Shown: positions 22,921-32,629, numbered from the stretch's first letter. The stretch is DNA of 64,000 bases from Streptomyces goshikiensis (GCF_014650555.1 NZ_BMVE01000001.1:992001-1056000); one strand, 5' to 3'. The notes: generated by a model from the letters alone, not told the origin. Numbers and translations: made by a program.

Positions 22921-23823
22921 TCAGGCGCTGCCCTCGCCCGAGCCCTTCATCATCTCGGCGAGGTCCACGACCTGGTCGGCCGGCGGGGCCTGCACGTCGA
23001 CCGGCTTGTTGTAGTCCGTGAACTTGATCGTCATGTCCGTGGCGCCCTTGGTGCCCTGGCCGCGCGTGCGCACCTGCTTGGCGTGGTTGCCCTCGTCGAT
23101 CCACATGTCCATGGTCAGGCTGGTGATGCCCTGCTTCTCCAGCTCCTGGAGCGTCTTCTCCCGGCGGTCCTTCGTCGCCTGGTCCTCGCTCGCGGCCGCG
23201 GTCTTCATCTGGTCCAGCGTGAGGGTGCCCGCCAGGTGCTTCGTCTTCTGGCCGTCGACGGTCTCCTCGCCGACCAGCTTGACGTCCTTGGACTGGAGCA
23301 GGGCGTTCGCCTTGTCGCCCGGGTTCTCGGCGTTCTGGGTGCCCTTGCCGGCCGCGTCCAGCTTCGCGGCGGACTTCGGGTCCATGGACTTCAGGTCGAA
23401 CTTGAGCCACTTGCCCTCGGCGCCGATGTACATGGCGCCGGCGACCAGGCGCATCTCGACGGTCTGCCCCGGGCTGTCCGGCGAGGCCAGCTTCATCGCC
23501 ATCGCGAGGGCCGGCTTGAGCGCCATCGACACCTCGCCCGTGACCGCCCCGTCGGGGGTGGTGCCGGACATCGAGTACTGGAGCGAGGTGATCTCCTCGG
23601 ACGTCTTCTTCGTGCCCTCCAGCAGCGCGACGGGCGTCGCCGCGGCGGCCCCCTTGCCCGCGGCCGCGGAGGCCGGAGCCGAGGCGGAGGCCGAGGCGGT
23701 CGCGGCCGCCTTGCCCGAGTCCTTCTTGTCGCCCTTGTCGCCGTTCTCGCACGCCGTGGCCCCACCCACGAGCAGTACGGCGGCCAGCGCCGCGCCGACG
23801 GTCTTCTTGCGGTTCGCGAGCAT
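22921..23823 (-). CDS. Lipoprotein, paralogue of the neighbouring gene
   Basis: 300 residues from the ATG at 23823 (MLANRKKTVGAALAAVLLVGG, lipobox ATAC, so Cys25 is the lipidation site). A low-complexity Ala/Ser/Lys linker (about 27-60) is followed by an LppX/LprAFG-like domain with TSLQYSMSGTT, WLKFDLKSM and IKFTDYNKPVDVQAPP. The last stretch aligns with the end of the adjacent lipoprotein, so the two look like a tandem duplication. The upstream in-frame ATG at 23889 would bury the signal peptide and is rejected. Probable extracytoplasmic lipid- or glycolipid-binding role, by family only. Confidence 0.8.
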   Translation of the reverse strand: MLANRKKTVGAALAAVLLVGGATACENGDKGDKKDSGKAAATASASASAPASAAAGKGAAAATPVALLEGTKKTSEEITSLQYSMSGTTPDGAVTGEVSMALKPALAMAMKLASPDSPGQTVEMRLVAGAMYIGAEGKWLKFDLKSMDPKSAAKLDAAGKGTQNAENPGDKANALLQSKDVKLVGEETVDGQKTKHLAGTLTLDQMKTAAASEDQATKDRREKTLQELEKQGITSLTMDMWIDEGNHAKQVRTRGQGTKGATDMTIKFTDYNKPVDVQAPPADQVVDLAEMMKGSGEGSA

Positions 23824-23926
23824 TGGAGTCCCCACCCCTGATGTGATCGTTTCGTTGGTACGACCATACGTTCTACTCCTGGCGGCCATCGAACGGGTTT
23901 CGGCCGGAAAGCCGCCGGAACACGAA

Positions 23927-23971
23927 GAACGGGCCCCTCGCCGCCCTGTGAAGGGGGCGAGGGGCCCGTTC
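23927..23971 (-). terminator. Strong hairpin terminator after rplA
   Basis: A perfect 16-bp inverted repeat, GAACGGGCCCCTCGCC and its complement, starting 25 bases past the rplA stop. Confidence 0.88.
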
Positions 23972-23995
23972 AGCCACTCAGTGAGCCGGGAAGGC

Positions 23996-24724
23996 TCAGA
24001 CCGCGGCCGGGTCTTCCTCGACGAGGAGGTTCCGGGTGCGGTTGGAGTCCAGCTGGATGCCGGGACCCATCGTGGTGCTCAGGGCGGCCTTCTTGATGTA
24101 GCGGCCCTTCGCGGCGGACGGCTTCAGACGGAGGATCTCGTCCAGGGCCGCGCCGTAGTTCTCGACCAGCTGCTCATCGGAGAAGGAGACCTTGCCGATG
24201 ATGAAGTGCAGGTTCGAGTGCTTGTCGACGCGGAACTCGATCTTGCCACCCTTGATCTCGGTGACAGCCTTCGCGACGTCCATCGTGACGGTGCCGGTCT
24301 TCGGGTTCGGCATGAGGCCACGGGGACCGAGCACGCGGCCGAGGCGGCCGACCTTGCCCATGAGGTCCGGGGTGGCCACAACGGCGTCGAACTCGTTCAG
24401 GCGGTTGCCCTTGGCGATCTCGTTGATCAGCTCGTCGTCGCCGACAATGTCGGCGCCGGCGGCTTCCGCGGCCGCAGCACGGTCACCGGTCGCGAAGACC
24501 AGGACCCGGGCGGTCTTGCCGGTGCCGTGCGGGAGGTTCACGGTGCCGCGGACCATCTGGTCGGCCTTGCGCGGGTCGACACCCAGGCGGAAGGCGACCT
24601 CGACGGTGCCGTCGAACTTGGTCGTGGAGGTCTCCTTGGCGAGACGGACGGCCTCGAGCGGGGCGTACAGCTTCTCCCGGTCGACCTTGGCGTCCGCAGC
24701 GCGGAGAGTCTTGCTGCGCTTCAC
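23996..24724 (-). CDS. rplA: 50S ribosomal protein L1
   Basis: L1 forms the mobile stalk near the E-site and in many bacteria represses its own L11-L1 operon. The 242-residue product starts [20 protein letters not shown] and contains the signature [17 protein letters not shown]. It lies 88 bases downstream of rplK on the same strand and ends before a strong terminator. Length and motifs are normal. Confidence 0.98.
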   Translation of the reverse strand: MKRSKTLRAADAKVDREKLYAPLEAVRLAKETSTTKFDGTVEVAFRLGVDPRKADQMVRGTVNLPHGTGKTARVLVFATGDRAAAAEAAGADIVGDDELINEIAKGNRLNEFDAVVATPDLMGKVGRLGRVLGPRGLMPNPKTGTVTMDVAKAVTEIKGGKIEFRVDKHSNLHFIIGKVSFSDEQLVENYGAALDEILRLKPSAAKGRYIKKAALSTTMGPGIQLDSNRTRNLLVEEDPAAV

Positions 24725-24812
24725 TTCTGCTCCTGTGTTTTGGCTTCAGGCATGGAGTCGTGGTGCGGACCAGCGCTTGGTCCTACCACTGGTGGTGCTG
24801 GGGGTGGCTGGA

Positions 24813-25247
24813 TCAGCCTTCGACCGTGACGCCCATCGAACGCGCGGTGCCGGCGATGATCTTCATCGCGGCGTCGACGTCGTTGGCGTTGAGGTCGGGC
24901 ATCTTCAGCTCGGCGATCTCGCGGACCTGGGCGCCGGTGAGCTTGGCGACCTTGGTCTTGTGCGGCTCGCCGGAGCCCTTCTCGATGCCCGCGGCCTTCA
25001 GGATGAGGCGCGCGGCCGGCGGGGTCTTGGTGATGAAGGTGAAGGAGCGGTCGTCGTAGACCGTGATCTCCACCGGCACGACCATGCCACGCTGCGACTC
25101 GGTCGCGGCGTTGTAGGCCTTGCAGAACTCCATGATGTTGACGCCGTGCTGACCGAGCGCGGGGCCGACCGGCGGAGCCGGGTTGGCCGCACCGGCCTTG
25201 ATCTGGAGCTTGATAAGCCCCGTGACCTTCTTCTTCTTGGGAGGCAT
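24813..25247 (-). CDS. rplK: 50S ribosomal protein L11
   Basis: L11 binds the GTPase-associated 23S rRNA region, the thiostrepton target. It is also needed for RelA-type activation in the stringent response. The 144-residue product starts [19 protein letters not shown], with the proline-rich [20 protein letters not shown] region and the C-terminal rRNA-binding domain. It is first in the rplK-rplA pair, separated from nusG by a terminator, so it should have its own promoter in the 100 bases upstream. Confidence 0.98.
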   Translation of the reverse strand: MPPKKKKVTGLIKLQIKAGAANPAPPVGPALGQHGVNIMEFCKAYNAATESQRGMVVPVEITVYDDRSFTFITKTPPAARLILKAAGIEKGSGEPHKTKVAKLTGAQVREIAELKMPDLNANDVDAAMKIIAGTARSMGVTVEG

Positions 25248-25353
25248 TGCTCTCTCCGGGTCCTAGTGAGAGTTTTTCGCCGCCAATCCGGTCATCCGGA
25301 TGGAGGCATACCGCACCACGATAACGGGTATCGGAGCGGGGCTAAAAACCGAG

Positions 25354-25387
25354 CAGGTCAGACCGCCCTTCGCGGGGCGATCTGACC
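25354..25387 (-). terminator. Hairpin terminator after nusG
   Basis: AGGTCAGACCGCCC and GGGCGATCTGACCT pair with one G-U-type mismatch around a short loop, about 25 bases past the nusG stop. Confidence 0.8.
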
Positions 25388-25412
25388 TGTCCGGAAGCGT
25401 TGTCTCAGAAGA

Positions 25413-26345
25413 TCAGTTCTTCTGAATCTGGTCGAAGCTCAGCTCGACCGGGGTCTCGCGACCGAAGATCTCCACGAGGCCCTTGACCTTCTTCGAGTCC
25501 GGGTTGATCTCGTTGATCGTCGCCTGGAGCGTGGCGAAGGGGCCGTCGGTGACGGTGACCGAGTCGCCGACCTCGAAGTCCAGGACCTCGATGGTGCGCT
25601 TGACGGCGGGCGCGGGCAGACCGGCCTCTTCCGCGGCGGCCTTGGCGGCCTTCTCCTGCGCCTCCGGGGCGAGCATCTTGACGATCTCGTCCAGGGTCAG
25701 CGGGTACGGGTCGTACGCGTTGCCGACGAAGCCGGTGACGCCAGGCGTGTTGCGGACGACGCCCCAGGACTCGTTCGTCAGATCCATGCGGACGAGAACG
25801 TAACCGGGCAGCTTGTTCTGCCGGACGTTCTTGCGCTCGCCGTTCTTGATCTGGACGATCTCTTCCTCGGGCACCTCGGCCTGGTAGATGAACTCCTCGA
25901 CGTTCAGCGAGACGGCGCGCTGCTCCAGGTTGGCCTTCACGCGCTTCTCGTAGCCCGCGTAGGTGTGGATCACGTACCACTCGCCGGGGAGCAGGCGGAG
26001 CTCCTCGCGGAGGGCCTGGATGGGGTCGACGGGCTCGGCGGGGGCGGCCTCCTCGGCCTCTTCCCCGTCGGTGTCGGCCTCGGCCTCGACGTCGCCCTCG
26101 TCCTGGGCGTCGTCTTCGGCAGCCTCGGTGTCGTCGTCGTCAGCCTCGGTGTCGGCGGCGTCCTCAACGTCGGCGTCAGCCTCGTCCTCGACGTGCAGCG
26201 CGGCGTCCTCCGCGGCGATGCCGGCCTCGGCGTCGGCGAGCTCGGCCTCGTCGGGGTCCACAGCGTCTGCAGCCTCGACGATGTCGAGCTCGTCCTCGAC
26301 GGACTCGACGGAGTCGGGGCTCACGTTCAGGTTCGGGTCAGACAC
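25413..26345 (-). CDS. nusG: Transcription termination/antitermination protein NusG
   Basis: General elongation factor that binds the beta-prime clamp helices and links polymerase to Rho or the ribosome. 310 residues. The first roughly 125 residues are an acidic, low-complexity Asp/Glu/Ala extension typical of actinobacteria. The NGN domain follows ([33 protein letters not shown]), then a KOW domain ([19 protein letters not shown]). The start is the GTG at 26345 ([12 protein letters not shown]); the frame continues upstream without conservation. It follows secE by 84 bases with a small hairpin in the gap, the usual secE-nusG order. Confidence 0.96.
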   Translation of the reverse strand: MSDPNLNVSPDSVESVEDELDIVEAADAVDPDEAELADAEAGIAAEDAALHVEDEADADVEDAADTEADDDDTEAAEDDAQDEGDVEAEADTDGEEAEEAAPAEPVDPIQALREELRLLPGEWYVIHTYAGYEKRVKANLEQRAVSLNVEEFIYQAEVPEEEIVQIKNGERKNVRQNKLPGYVLVRMDLTNESWGVVRNTPGVTGFVGNAYDPYPLTLDEIVKMLAPEAQEKAAKAAAEEAGLPAPAVKRTIEVLDFEVGDSVTVTDGPFATLQATINEINPDSKKVKGLVEIFGRETPVELSFDQIQKN

Positions 26346-26429
26346 GGTGGCTGCTTCTTCCTGGATACAAAAGGTGGTCGAACATGCGAAAACGGGCGGC
26401 ACCCATCAAGGCGCCGCCCTCCGCGGGGA

Positions 26430-26711
26430 TCAGCCGAAGACGAACTTGATGGCTTGCTGGAACCCATAGTCAATCACGGTCACCAGACCGATCATGATGA
26501 CGACGAAGACAATCACCACGGTGGTGTACGTCGTGAGCTGGTTCCGAGTGGGCCAGACAACCTTGCGGAGTTCCGCGACGATCTGACGGTAGAACAGCGC
26601 GAGCCGGCCCAGAGGGCCCTTCTTGCCGCGCTTGCCGCCCTTGCGGGCCTTCTTCTCGCGAGTGTCGTCCTCGGCATCAGGCATGTCGATGGAGCCCAGG
26701 GCGTCCGTCAT
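26430..26711 (-). CDS. secE: Preprotein translocase subunit SecE
   Basis: Essential small subunit of the SecYEG protein-export channel. 93 residues from the ATG at 26711 (MTDALGSIDMPDAEDD). A charged N-terminus and Lys/Gly-rich linker precede the conserved amphipathic helix (FYRQIVAELRKVVWPTRNQ). One C-terminal membrane segment follows (about 65-85), the single-span form found outside enterobacteria. It sits between tRNA-Trp and nusG on the same strand. The longer upstream frame runs through the tRNA gene and is not coding. Confidence 0.96.
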   Translation of the reverse strand: MTDALGSIDMPDAEDDTREKKARKGGKRGKKGPLGRLALFYRQIVAELRKVVWPTRNQLTTYTTVVIVFVVIMIGLVTVIDYGFQQAIKFVFG

Positions 26712-26816
26712 GTCTCTCACCTGAATCCGGGTCGTGGCCGTAGCCGCGCCCGGTTGCGCCGCACGGCGTTGCATCGAAGTACGTACCTGCGCACACGTCC
26801 GAGAAGGAGTGTGGAG

Positions 26817-26889
26817 CAGGGCCGGAGGGACTCGAACCCCCAACCGCTGGTTTTGGAGACCAGTGCTCTACCAATTGAGCTACGACCCT
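26817..26889 (-). tRNA. tRNA-Trp (anticodon CCA)
   Basis: A 73-base cloverleaf on the minus strand with D-arm GCTCAATTGGTAGAGC, an anticodon arm presenting CCA, and T-loop GGTTCGAGTCC. The acceptor stem pairs fully except one G-U. No encoded CCA. It lies just upstream of secE. Confidence 0.96.
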
Positions 26890-27125
26890 TTGCGTTCCCC
26901 AACCTACCGCATCCGGGCGAGTGCACGGAGTGCTCACGCTCTGGGGCGATCGGCGGGGGCCAACGACAGGTGAGTGTACGTGGTCCGGGCCCTGACGTCG
27001 AACAGAAGCCGCCGGAAGATCGTCGGCGGCCTCCGGAGCGCGCGTGAGATCGCCATGCGGACCCATCGCGTCCGCTCACTGAAACGGTGTGCGGGGCTTC
27101 AAGGACGTCTGGGACGATTGGCCGC

Positions 27126-28352
27126 ATGACCTCTGCCACGCCTTCCTCCGAGCGCCGCGTCTCCGCCCGTATCGGCGCCATTTCCGAGTCCGCCACCCTC
27201 GCCATCGACGCCAAGGCCAAGGCGCTCAAGGCCGCCGGGCGCCCGGTGATCGGCTTCGCCGCGGGCGAGCCCGACTTCCCGACCCCGGACTACATCGTCG
27301 AGGCCGCGATCGAGGCCTGCCGCAACCCGAAGTTCCACCGCTACACGCCGGCCGGCGGTCTCCCCGAGCTCAAGACCGCGATCGCCGCGAAGACGCTGCG
27401 CGACTCCGGCTACGAGGTCGACGCGTCGCAGATCCTGGTCACCAACGGCGGCAAGCAGGCGATCTACGAGGCGTTCGCGGCCATCCTCGACCCGGGCGAC
27501 GAGGTCATCGTCCCGGCGCCGTACTGGACCACGTACCCGGAGTCGATCCGTCTCGCGGGCGGTGTCCCGGTCGAGGTCGTCGCCGACGAGACCACCGGCT
27601 ACCGCGTCTCCGTGGAGCAGCTGGAGGCCGCGCGGACCGAGCGGACGAAGGTCGTGCTGTTCGTCTCCCCGTCCAACCCGACGGGCGCCGTCTACCCGGA
27701 GGCCGACGCGGAGGCCATCGGCCGCTGGGCCGCCGAGCACGGCCTGTGGGTGCTGACCGACGAGATCTACGAGCACCTGGTCTACGGCGACGCGAAGTTC
27801 GTCTCGCTGCCGGCGATCGTCCCCGAGCTGCGCGACAAGTGCATCGTCGTCAACGGCGTCGCCAAGACGTACGCCATGACGGGCTGGCGGGTGGGCTGGG
27901 TCATCGGCCCGAAGGACGTCATCAAGGCCGCGACCAACCTGCAGTCGCACGCCACCTCCAACGTCTCCAACGTGGCCCAGGTCGCGGCGCTGGCCGCCGT
28001 CTCCGGGAACCTGGACGCGGTCGCCGAGATGCGCACCGCCTTCGACCGGCGCCGCCAGACGATGGTGCGGATGCTGAACGAGATCGAGGGCGTCTTCTGC
28101 CCGACCCCGGAGGGCGCGTTCTACGCGTACCCGTCGGTCAAGGAGCTCCTGGGCAAGGAGATCCGCGGCAAGCGCCCGCAGAGCAGCATCGAGCTCGCGG
28201 CCCTGATCCTGGACGAGACCGAGGTCGCGGTCGTCCCGGGCGAGGCCTTCGGCACCCCGGGCTACCTGCGCCTCTCGTACGCCCTGGGCGACGAGGACCT
28301 GGTGGAGGGCGTGTCCCGCATCCAGAAGCTGCTGGCGGAGGCCAAGGCCTAG
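27126..28352 (+). CDS. aspC: Aspartate/aromatic aminotransferase (class I, PLP)
   Basis: PLP enzyme that moves amino groups between aspartate or related amino acids and 2-oxoglutarate. 408 residues. It has the N-terminal substrate loop [12 protein letters not shown], the tyrosine stacking region [19 protein letters not shown] and the Schiff-base lysine in [16 protein letters not shown]. The C-terminal arginine for the carboxylate is in LRLSYALG. The start is the ATG at 27126; the frame open from 27087 overlaps the promoter area. It is monocistronic, followed by a good hairpin. Exact substrate preference (aspartate, prephenate or aromatic) cannot be fixed by eye. Confidence 0.93.
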   Translation: MTSATPSSERRVSARIGAISESATLAIDAKAKALKAAGRPVIGFAAGEPDFPTPDYIVEAAIEACRNPKFHRYTPAGGLPELKTAIAAKTLRDSGYEVDASQILVTNGGKQAIYEAFAAILDPGDEVIVPAPYWTTYPESIRLAGGVPVEVVADETTGYRVSVEQLEAARTERTKVVLFVSPSNPTGAVYPEADAEAIGRWAAEHGLWVLTDEIYEHLVYGDAKFVSLPAIVPELRDKCIVVNGVAKTYAMTGWRVGWVIGPKDVIKAATNLQSHATSNVSNVAQVAALAAVSGNLDAVAEMRTAFDRRRQTMVRMLNEIEGVFCPTPEGAFYAYPSVKELLGKEIRGKRPQSSIELAALILDETEVAVVPGEAFGTPGYLRLSYALGDEDLVEGVSRIQKLLAEAKA

Positions 28353-28372
28353 AGCGGCGCGCGGAACCGTTC

Positions 28373-28411
28373 CCGGAGCGGCGGCACCCCACGGGGGTAC
28401 CGCCGCTCCGG
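28373..28411 (+). terminator. Hairpin terminator after the aminotransferase gene
   Basis: A 17-bp stem (CCGGAGCGGCGGCACCC and its complement, one G-U-type mismatch) begins 21 bases past the stop. Confidence 0.85.
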
Positions 28412-28518
28412 CGTTTGCGGCTCCCGCGGGCCCCCGCGACCCTCGGATTCGCGTTCGGGCAATGTTCCGTTCAGGTAATGCGCTGCCAATCGGGTGACAT
28501 ATGCGGCAGGATCACCGG

Positions 28519-29538
28519 ATGGAGCACGTACGCGATCTCACGCTTCTGCCGAAGGCCCACCTCCACCTGCACTTCACCGGGTCGATGCGTCCATCGACCC
28601 TGCTGGAGCTGGCCGACAAGTACGGGGTGCGCCTCCCCGACGCGCTGACCGCCGGCGAGCCGCCCAAGCTCCGCGCCACGGACGAGCGCGGCTGGTTCCG
28701 CTTCCAGCGGCTCTACGACGCCGCCCGCTCGTGTCTGCGCGAGCCGGACGACATCCGTCGTCTGGTGCGCGAGGCCGCGGAGGAGGACGTCCGGGACGGC
28801 AGCGGCTGGCTGGAGATCCAGGTGGATCCCACCTCCTACGCCCCGCTGCTCGGCGGCATGATCCCGGCCGTCGAGATCATCCTGGACGCCGTCGACGCCG
28901 CCTCGCGCGAGACCGGGCTCGGGATGCGCGTCCTGATCGCCGCGAACCGGATGAAGCACCCCCTGGACGCCCGCACCCTGGCCCGTCTCGCCGTCCGCTA
29001 CGCCGACCGCGGCATCGTCGGCTTCGGCCTCTCCAACGACGAGCGCCGCGGCATGGCCCGTGACTTCGACCGGGCCTTCGCCATCGCCCGCGAGGGCGGC
29101 CTGCTCGCCGCTCCGCACGGCGGTGAGCTGACCGGTCCCGCCTCCGTCCGCGACTGCCTCGACGATCTGCACGCCGCCCGCATCGGGCACGGCGTGCGGG
29201 CCGCGGAGGATCCCCGGCTGCTGGGGCGGCTCGCCGACCGGCAGATCACCTGCGAGGTCTGCCCCGCCTCGAACGTCGCGCTCGGCGTGTACGAGCGGCC
29301 CGAGGACGTCCCGCTGCGGACCCTCTTCGAGGCCGGGGTGCCGATGGCGCTGGGCGCCGACGACCCGTTGCTGTTCGGGTCCCGGCTGGCCGCGCAGTAC
29401 GAGATCGCGCGCCGGTACCACGCCTTCACGGACGCGGAGCTCGCCGAGCTGGCGCGGCAGTCCGTACGCGGTTCGGCCGCGCCCGAGGACGTACAGGCGA
29501 AGCTGCTGGCCGGGATCGACCACTGGCTGGCGACGTAG
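28519..29538 (+). CDS. add: Adenosine deaminase
   Basis: Amidohydrolase-superfamily enzyme converting adenosine to inosine for purine salvage. 339 residues. Zinc ligands are in HLHLH (14-18), APHGGE, RIGHG and GADDPLLF. The N-terminal motif reads HLHFTGS rather than the common HLHLDGS. The aspartate that contacts the ribose hydroxyl in animal enzymes is therefore a threonine, a variation that may shift substrate range. The start at 28519 (MEHVRDLTLLPKAHLHLH) is chosen over an in-frame codon at 28501. No operon partner is visible. Confidence 0.9.
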   Translation: MEHVRDLTLLPKAHLHLHFTGSMRPSTLLELADKYGVRLPDALTAGEPPKLRATDERGWFRFQRLYDAARSCLREPDDIRRLVREAAEEDVRDGSGWLEIQVDPTSYAPLLGGMIPAVEIILDAVDAASRETGLGMRVLIAANRMKHPLDARTLARLAVRYADRGIVGFGLSNDERRGMARDFDRAFAIAREGGLLAAPHGGELTGPASVRDCLDDLHAARIGHGVRAAEDPRLLGRLADRQITCEVCPASNVALGVYERPEDVPLRTLFEAGVPMALGADDPLLFGSRLAAQYEIARRYHAFTDAELAELARQSVRGSAAPEDVQAKLLAGIDHWLAT

Positions 29539-29541
29539 CCG

Positions 29542-29958
29542 TCAGCGGGTGAGCCGCAGGTCGCCCTCCCAGCAGTCGGCGCGCACGCGGTCGCCGTCGG
29601 CGAAGCCGATCTCCAGGTGGGTGCGCCCGGTCTGCGGGGCCGCGAACTCGGCGACGGTCGCCACGGTGTGGCCGAGGTGGCGCAGGAAGGGGTGGTATCC
29701 GAGGTCCTCGCCGACCTCGATGCGGCCCCACTCCCCCATGTCGTACGGCTCGTGCGGGGTGGCGGACTCCACGATGAGGCACCGGTCCGACCCGGTGGTG
29801 ATCCGGGTGGAATCGCCCTCGCTGTCGATCAGCCAGACGTCGAGCGGTGCCTCGGAGCGTTCGCCTTCGTAGACGTGCCACGACGCGACGATGCCGCTGA
29901 TCGCGCGTCCCACCAGGCGGGTGGGGTCCGTTCCGGCACCGTGCAGGGGGCATTGCAT
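29542..29958 (-). CDS. Conserved hypothetical protein
   Basis: 138 residues, no membrane segment or signal peptide. Features are an N-terminal MQCPLHGAGTDPTRLVG and a run of alternating hydrophobic residues suggesting a beta-rich fold (IVASWHVYEGE, DVWLIDSEGDSTRITTG, CLIVESATPHE), with conserved Trp and Gly. It is convergent with adenosine deaminase (4-base gap) and lies 17 bases downstream of murB on the same strand, so it may be cotranscribed with murB. I recognise no family and propose no function. Confidence 0.65.
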   Translation of the reverse strand: MQCPLHGAGTDPTRLVGRAISGIVASWHVYEGERSEAPLDVWLIDSEGDSTRITTGSDRCLIVESATPHEPYDMGEWGRIEVGEDLGYHPFLRHLGHTVATVAEFAAPQTGRTHLEIGFADGDRVRADCWEGDLRLTR

Positions 29959-29975
29959 GGCGCGCCCGGGCTCCT

Positions 29976-31031
29976 TCAGATGCTGACGCCGACCGTCACC
30001 GGCTCGTTGACCAGGGTGACGCCGAAGGCCGCGTGGACGCCCGCGACGACCTCGCGCGCCAGGGCGAGGAGGTCCTCGGTGGTGGCCTGGCCCCGGTTGG
30101 TCAGGGCGAGGGTGTGCTTGGTGGAGATGCGCGCGGGGCCGGTGCCGTAGCCCTTGGTGAATCCGGCCTTGTCGATCAGCCAGGCCGCGCTGGTCTTCGT
30201 ACGCCCGTCACCGGCCGGGTAGGCGGGCGGGGCGGTGTCGGGGCCGAGGCGGTCCTGGACGCGGGCGAGGAAGGCGGCGTACGCCTCGTCGCCGAGGACC
30301 GGGTTGTGGAAGAAGGAGCCGGCGGACCAGGTGTCGTGGTCGGCGGGGTCCAGCACCATGCCCTTGCCGGCGCGCAGCCGCAGCACGGTGGCGCTGGCGG
30401 TGGCGGCGGGCACCCGGTCGCCGGCCTCGACGCCGAGGGCGCGGGCGGTCTCGGGGTACTTGATCGGCGCGGACAGCCCGCCGGCGTCCTCCAGGGCGAA
30501 GCGCACGCGGAGCACGACGTACCGGTCGGGCTGGTCCTTGAAGGTGCTGTTGCGGTACGAGAACGCGCACTCGGCGGCGGTCAGCGTGACCGTCTCGCGG
30601 CGGGTGCGGTCGTAGGCGACGACCTCGGTGATGGTGTCGCAGACCTCCTGGCCGTACGCCCCGACGTTCTGGATCGGGGTGGCGCCGGCGGAGCCGGGGA
30701 TGCCGGCGAGGCATTCGATGCCTGCGAGGCCCGCTTCGACCGTACGGGCGACGGCCGCGCTCCAGTTCTCCCCGGCGGCGAGCTCCAGGGTGGTGCCGGT
30801 CAGGGTGAAGCCGGTGGTCGCGATGCGCAGGGCGGTGCCGTCGAAGCCCTGGTCGCCGATGACCAGGTTGCTGCCGCCGCCGATGACGAGGAGCGGGGTC
30901 CCGCTGTCGTCGGCCGCGCGGACGGCGTCGATCACGTCGGCGTCGGTGACCGCGGTGACCAGGCGGGCTGCGGGACCACCGAGGCGGAAGGTGGTCAGCG
31001 GGGCGAGGGGGGCGTCGTGGAGTTCCTGCAC
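29976..31031 (-). CDS. murB: UDP-N-acetylmuramate dehydrogenase
   Basis: FAD enzyme that reduces UDP-GlcNAc-enolpyruvate to UDP-MurNAc, the second committed step of peptidoglycan precursor synthesis. About 351 residues. FAD-binding sequence VIGGGSNLVIGDQGFDG is present, as is AGIPGSAGATPIQNVGAYGQE. The family serine is in SAGSFFHNP and the catalytic glutamate lies near the end in NEPVTVG. Two GTG codons six bases apart (31037 and 31031) are possible starts; the second gives MQELHDAPLAPL, closer to the usual N-terminus. A large hairpin sits immediately upstream. Confidence 0.93.
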   Translation of the reverse strand: MQELHDAPLAPLTTFRLGGPAARLVTAVTDADVIDAVRAADDSGTPLLVIGGGSNLVIGDQGFDGTALRIATTGFTLTGTTLELAAGENWSAAVARTVEAGLAGIECLAGIPGSAGATPIQNVGAYGQEVCDTITEVVAYDRTRRETVTLTAAECAFSYRNSTFKDQPDRYVVLRVRFALEDAGGLSAPIKYPETARALGVEAGDRVPAATASATVLRLRAGKGMVLDPADHDTWSAGSFFHNPVLGDEAYAAFLARVQDRLGPDTAPPAYPAGDGRTKTSAAWLIDKAGFTKGYGTGPARISTKHTLALTNRGQATTEDLLALAREVVAGVHAAFGVTLVNEPVTVGVSI

Positions 31032-31041
31032 GTGCACAAGA

Positions 31042-31086
31042 GTACGGTCCGTGCCCCTCGCATCCCTGCGGGGCCACGGACCGTAC
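31042..31086 (-). terminator. Long hairpin between the MFS gene and murB
   Basis: Perfect 12-bp outer arms (GTACGGTCCGTG) plus an inner CCCC/GGGG pairing. It lies 32 bases past the MFS stop and just before the murB start, so it should insulate murB from the exporter transcript. Confidence 0.8.
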
Positions 31087-31117
31087 TCGCCCGGCGCGCT
31101 CGGCTCGGGGCGGATGG

Positions 31118-32608
31118 TCAGTGCGCCGGTGCCTTGTCGAGGGCGACGAGCTCCTCGCGGGCCGCCGCGCCGGCGGCGGCGGGGCGGCGGCTCTGTTCCT
31201 TCGCCTTGGAGGGGAGCAGCAGGGCGAAGAGGGAGGCGGCGGCGACGGCTCCCGCGCCGATCCACAGGGCGGGGACGGTGCCGTCGGTGAAGGCCTGCGG
31301 GCTCTCGTAGCCGCCCTGGGCGGAGAAGACGGAGGCGAGGACGGCGATGCCGAGCGCGCCGCCGACCTCACGCAGGGCGCTGTTGGTGCCGGAGGCCTTG
31401 CCCTGGTCGGCGGGGGCCACGGTGGCCATCAGGGCGTAGGAGGCGGGGGCGAAGTACAGGCCCATGCCGATGCCGCTGAGGATCAGGGCGGGGAGCTGGG
31501 CGGCGTACGACATGTCGGCGGACAGGGTCGCGGCGTACCAGGCGAGCCCGGTGGCCTGGAAGGCGAGACCTGCGGAGATGACGGGTCGGCTGCCGATCCG
31601 GTCGGCGAGGATGCCCGCGATCGGGGAGACGATCATCGGCATGCCGGTCCAGGGCAGCATGCGCAGTCCGGCCTCGGCGGGCGAGTAGCCGGAGACGCCC
31701 TGGAAGTACTGGCTGAGCAGGAAGATCGAGCCGAACATGCCGACGAACATCAGCAGGCTGGCGAAGTTGATCCCGAAGAAGCCGCGGTCGCGGAAGAGGC
31801 GCATGGGGAGCATGGGGTTGGCGCTGCGGAAGCCGTGGCGGATGAACCAGCCGACGAGCGCGGCGCCGCCGATCAGGCCGGTGAGGACGGGGGCGCTGGT
31901 CCAGCCGTGGGCGTTGGCGTTGACCAGGCCGTAGACGATGCCGAAGAGGCCGCCGCTGATGAGCAGGGTGCCCGGGACGTCGAGGCGGGACTGCGGGGCC
32001 GAGGACTCTGCGAGGCGGAGACGGGCGAGCGGGATCAGGGCGAGGCCGATGGGGACGTTGAGCCAGAAGATCCACTGCCAGGACATGTGCTCGGTGAGGC
32101 TGCCGCCGATGAGGGGGCCGCTGGCGACGGCGAGGCCGGTGACGGCTCCGAAGATGCCGAGGGCCATGCCGCGGCGGGCGGCCGGGACGGCGGCGGTGAG
32201 CAGGGTGAGGGTGAGCGGCATCATGATCGCGGCGCCGACGCCCTGGACGGCGCGGGCGGCGATCAGTTCGTCGATGCCGGGCGAGAGGGCCGCGGCGGCG
32301 GAGGCTCCGGTGAAGACGGTGAGGCCGGCGATGAAGAGCCGGCGGCGTCCGAAGCGGTCACCGAGGGCGGCGCCGAACATGAGGAGGACGGCGAAGGTGA
32401 GGGTGTAGGCGTTCACCGTCCATTCGAGGTCCTCCAGCTTCCCGCCGAGGTCCTCGCGGATGGCGGGGAGGGCGGTGGTGACGACGAGGTTGTCGAGGGC
32501 CGCCATGAACCCGGCGGTGGCGGTGATGAGGAGCGCCCAGGCGGCGGGCCCCCGCAGCCGGGCGCCGTCGGTGCCGGCGCCGGAGGCGGTGGCGGTGTGC
32601 GTGGTCAC
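31118..32608 (-). CDS. MFS drug exporter, DHA2 (14-helix) family
   Basis: Proton-driven multidrug exporter of the EmrB/QacA type. 496 residues with about 14 hydrophobic segments. The family sequence LDNLVVTTALPAIREDLGG falls in the first helix region, and GRRRLFIAGL marks the loop 2-3 motif A. A Lys/Arg/Ala-rich cytoplasmic tail ends the protein. The gene is transcribed on the same strand as the TetR gene upstream. A partial copy of the TetR operator sits in its own promoter gap, so induction by the exported compound is likely. Substrate unknown. Confidence 0.92.
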   Translation of the reverse strand: MTTHTATASGAGTDGARLRGPAAWALLITATAGFMAALDNLVVTTALPAIREDLGGKLEDLEWTVNAYTLTFAVLLMFGAALGDRFGRRRLFIAGLTVFTGASAAAALSPGIDELIAARAVQGVGAAIMMPLTLTLLTAAVPAARRGMALGIFGAVTGLAVASGPLIGGSLTEHMSWQWIFWLNVPIGLALIPLARLRLAESSAPQSRLDVPGTLLISGGLFGIVYGLVNANAHGWTSAPVLTGLIGGAALVGWFIRHGFRSANPMLPMRLFRDRGFFGINFASLLMFVGMFGSIFLLSQYFQGVSGYSPAEAGLRMLPWTGMPMIVSPIAGILADRIGSRPVISAGLAFQATGLAWYAATLSADMSYAAQLPALILSGIGMGLYFAPASYALMATVAPADQGKASGTNSALREVGGALGIAVLASVFSAQGGYESPQAFTDGTVPALWIGAGAVAAASLFALLLPSKAKEQSRRPAAAGAAAREELVALDKAPAH

Positions 32609-32629
32609 GATTTCCCCCTGGAAGTCTTT

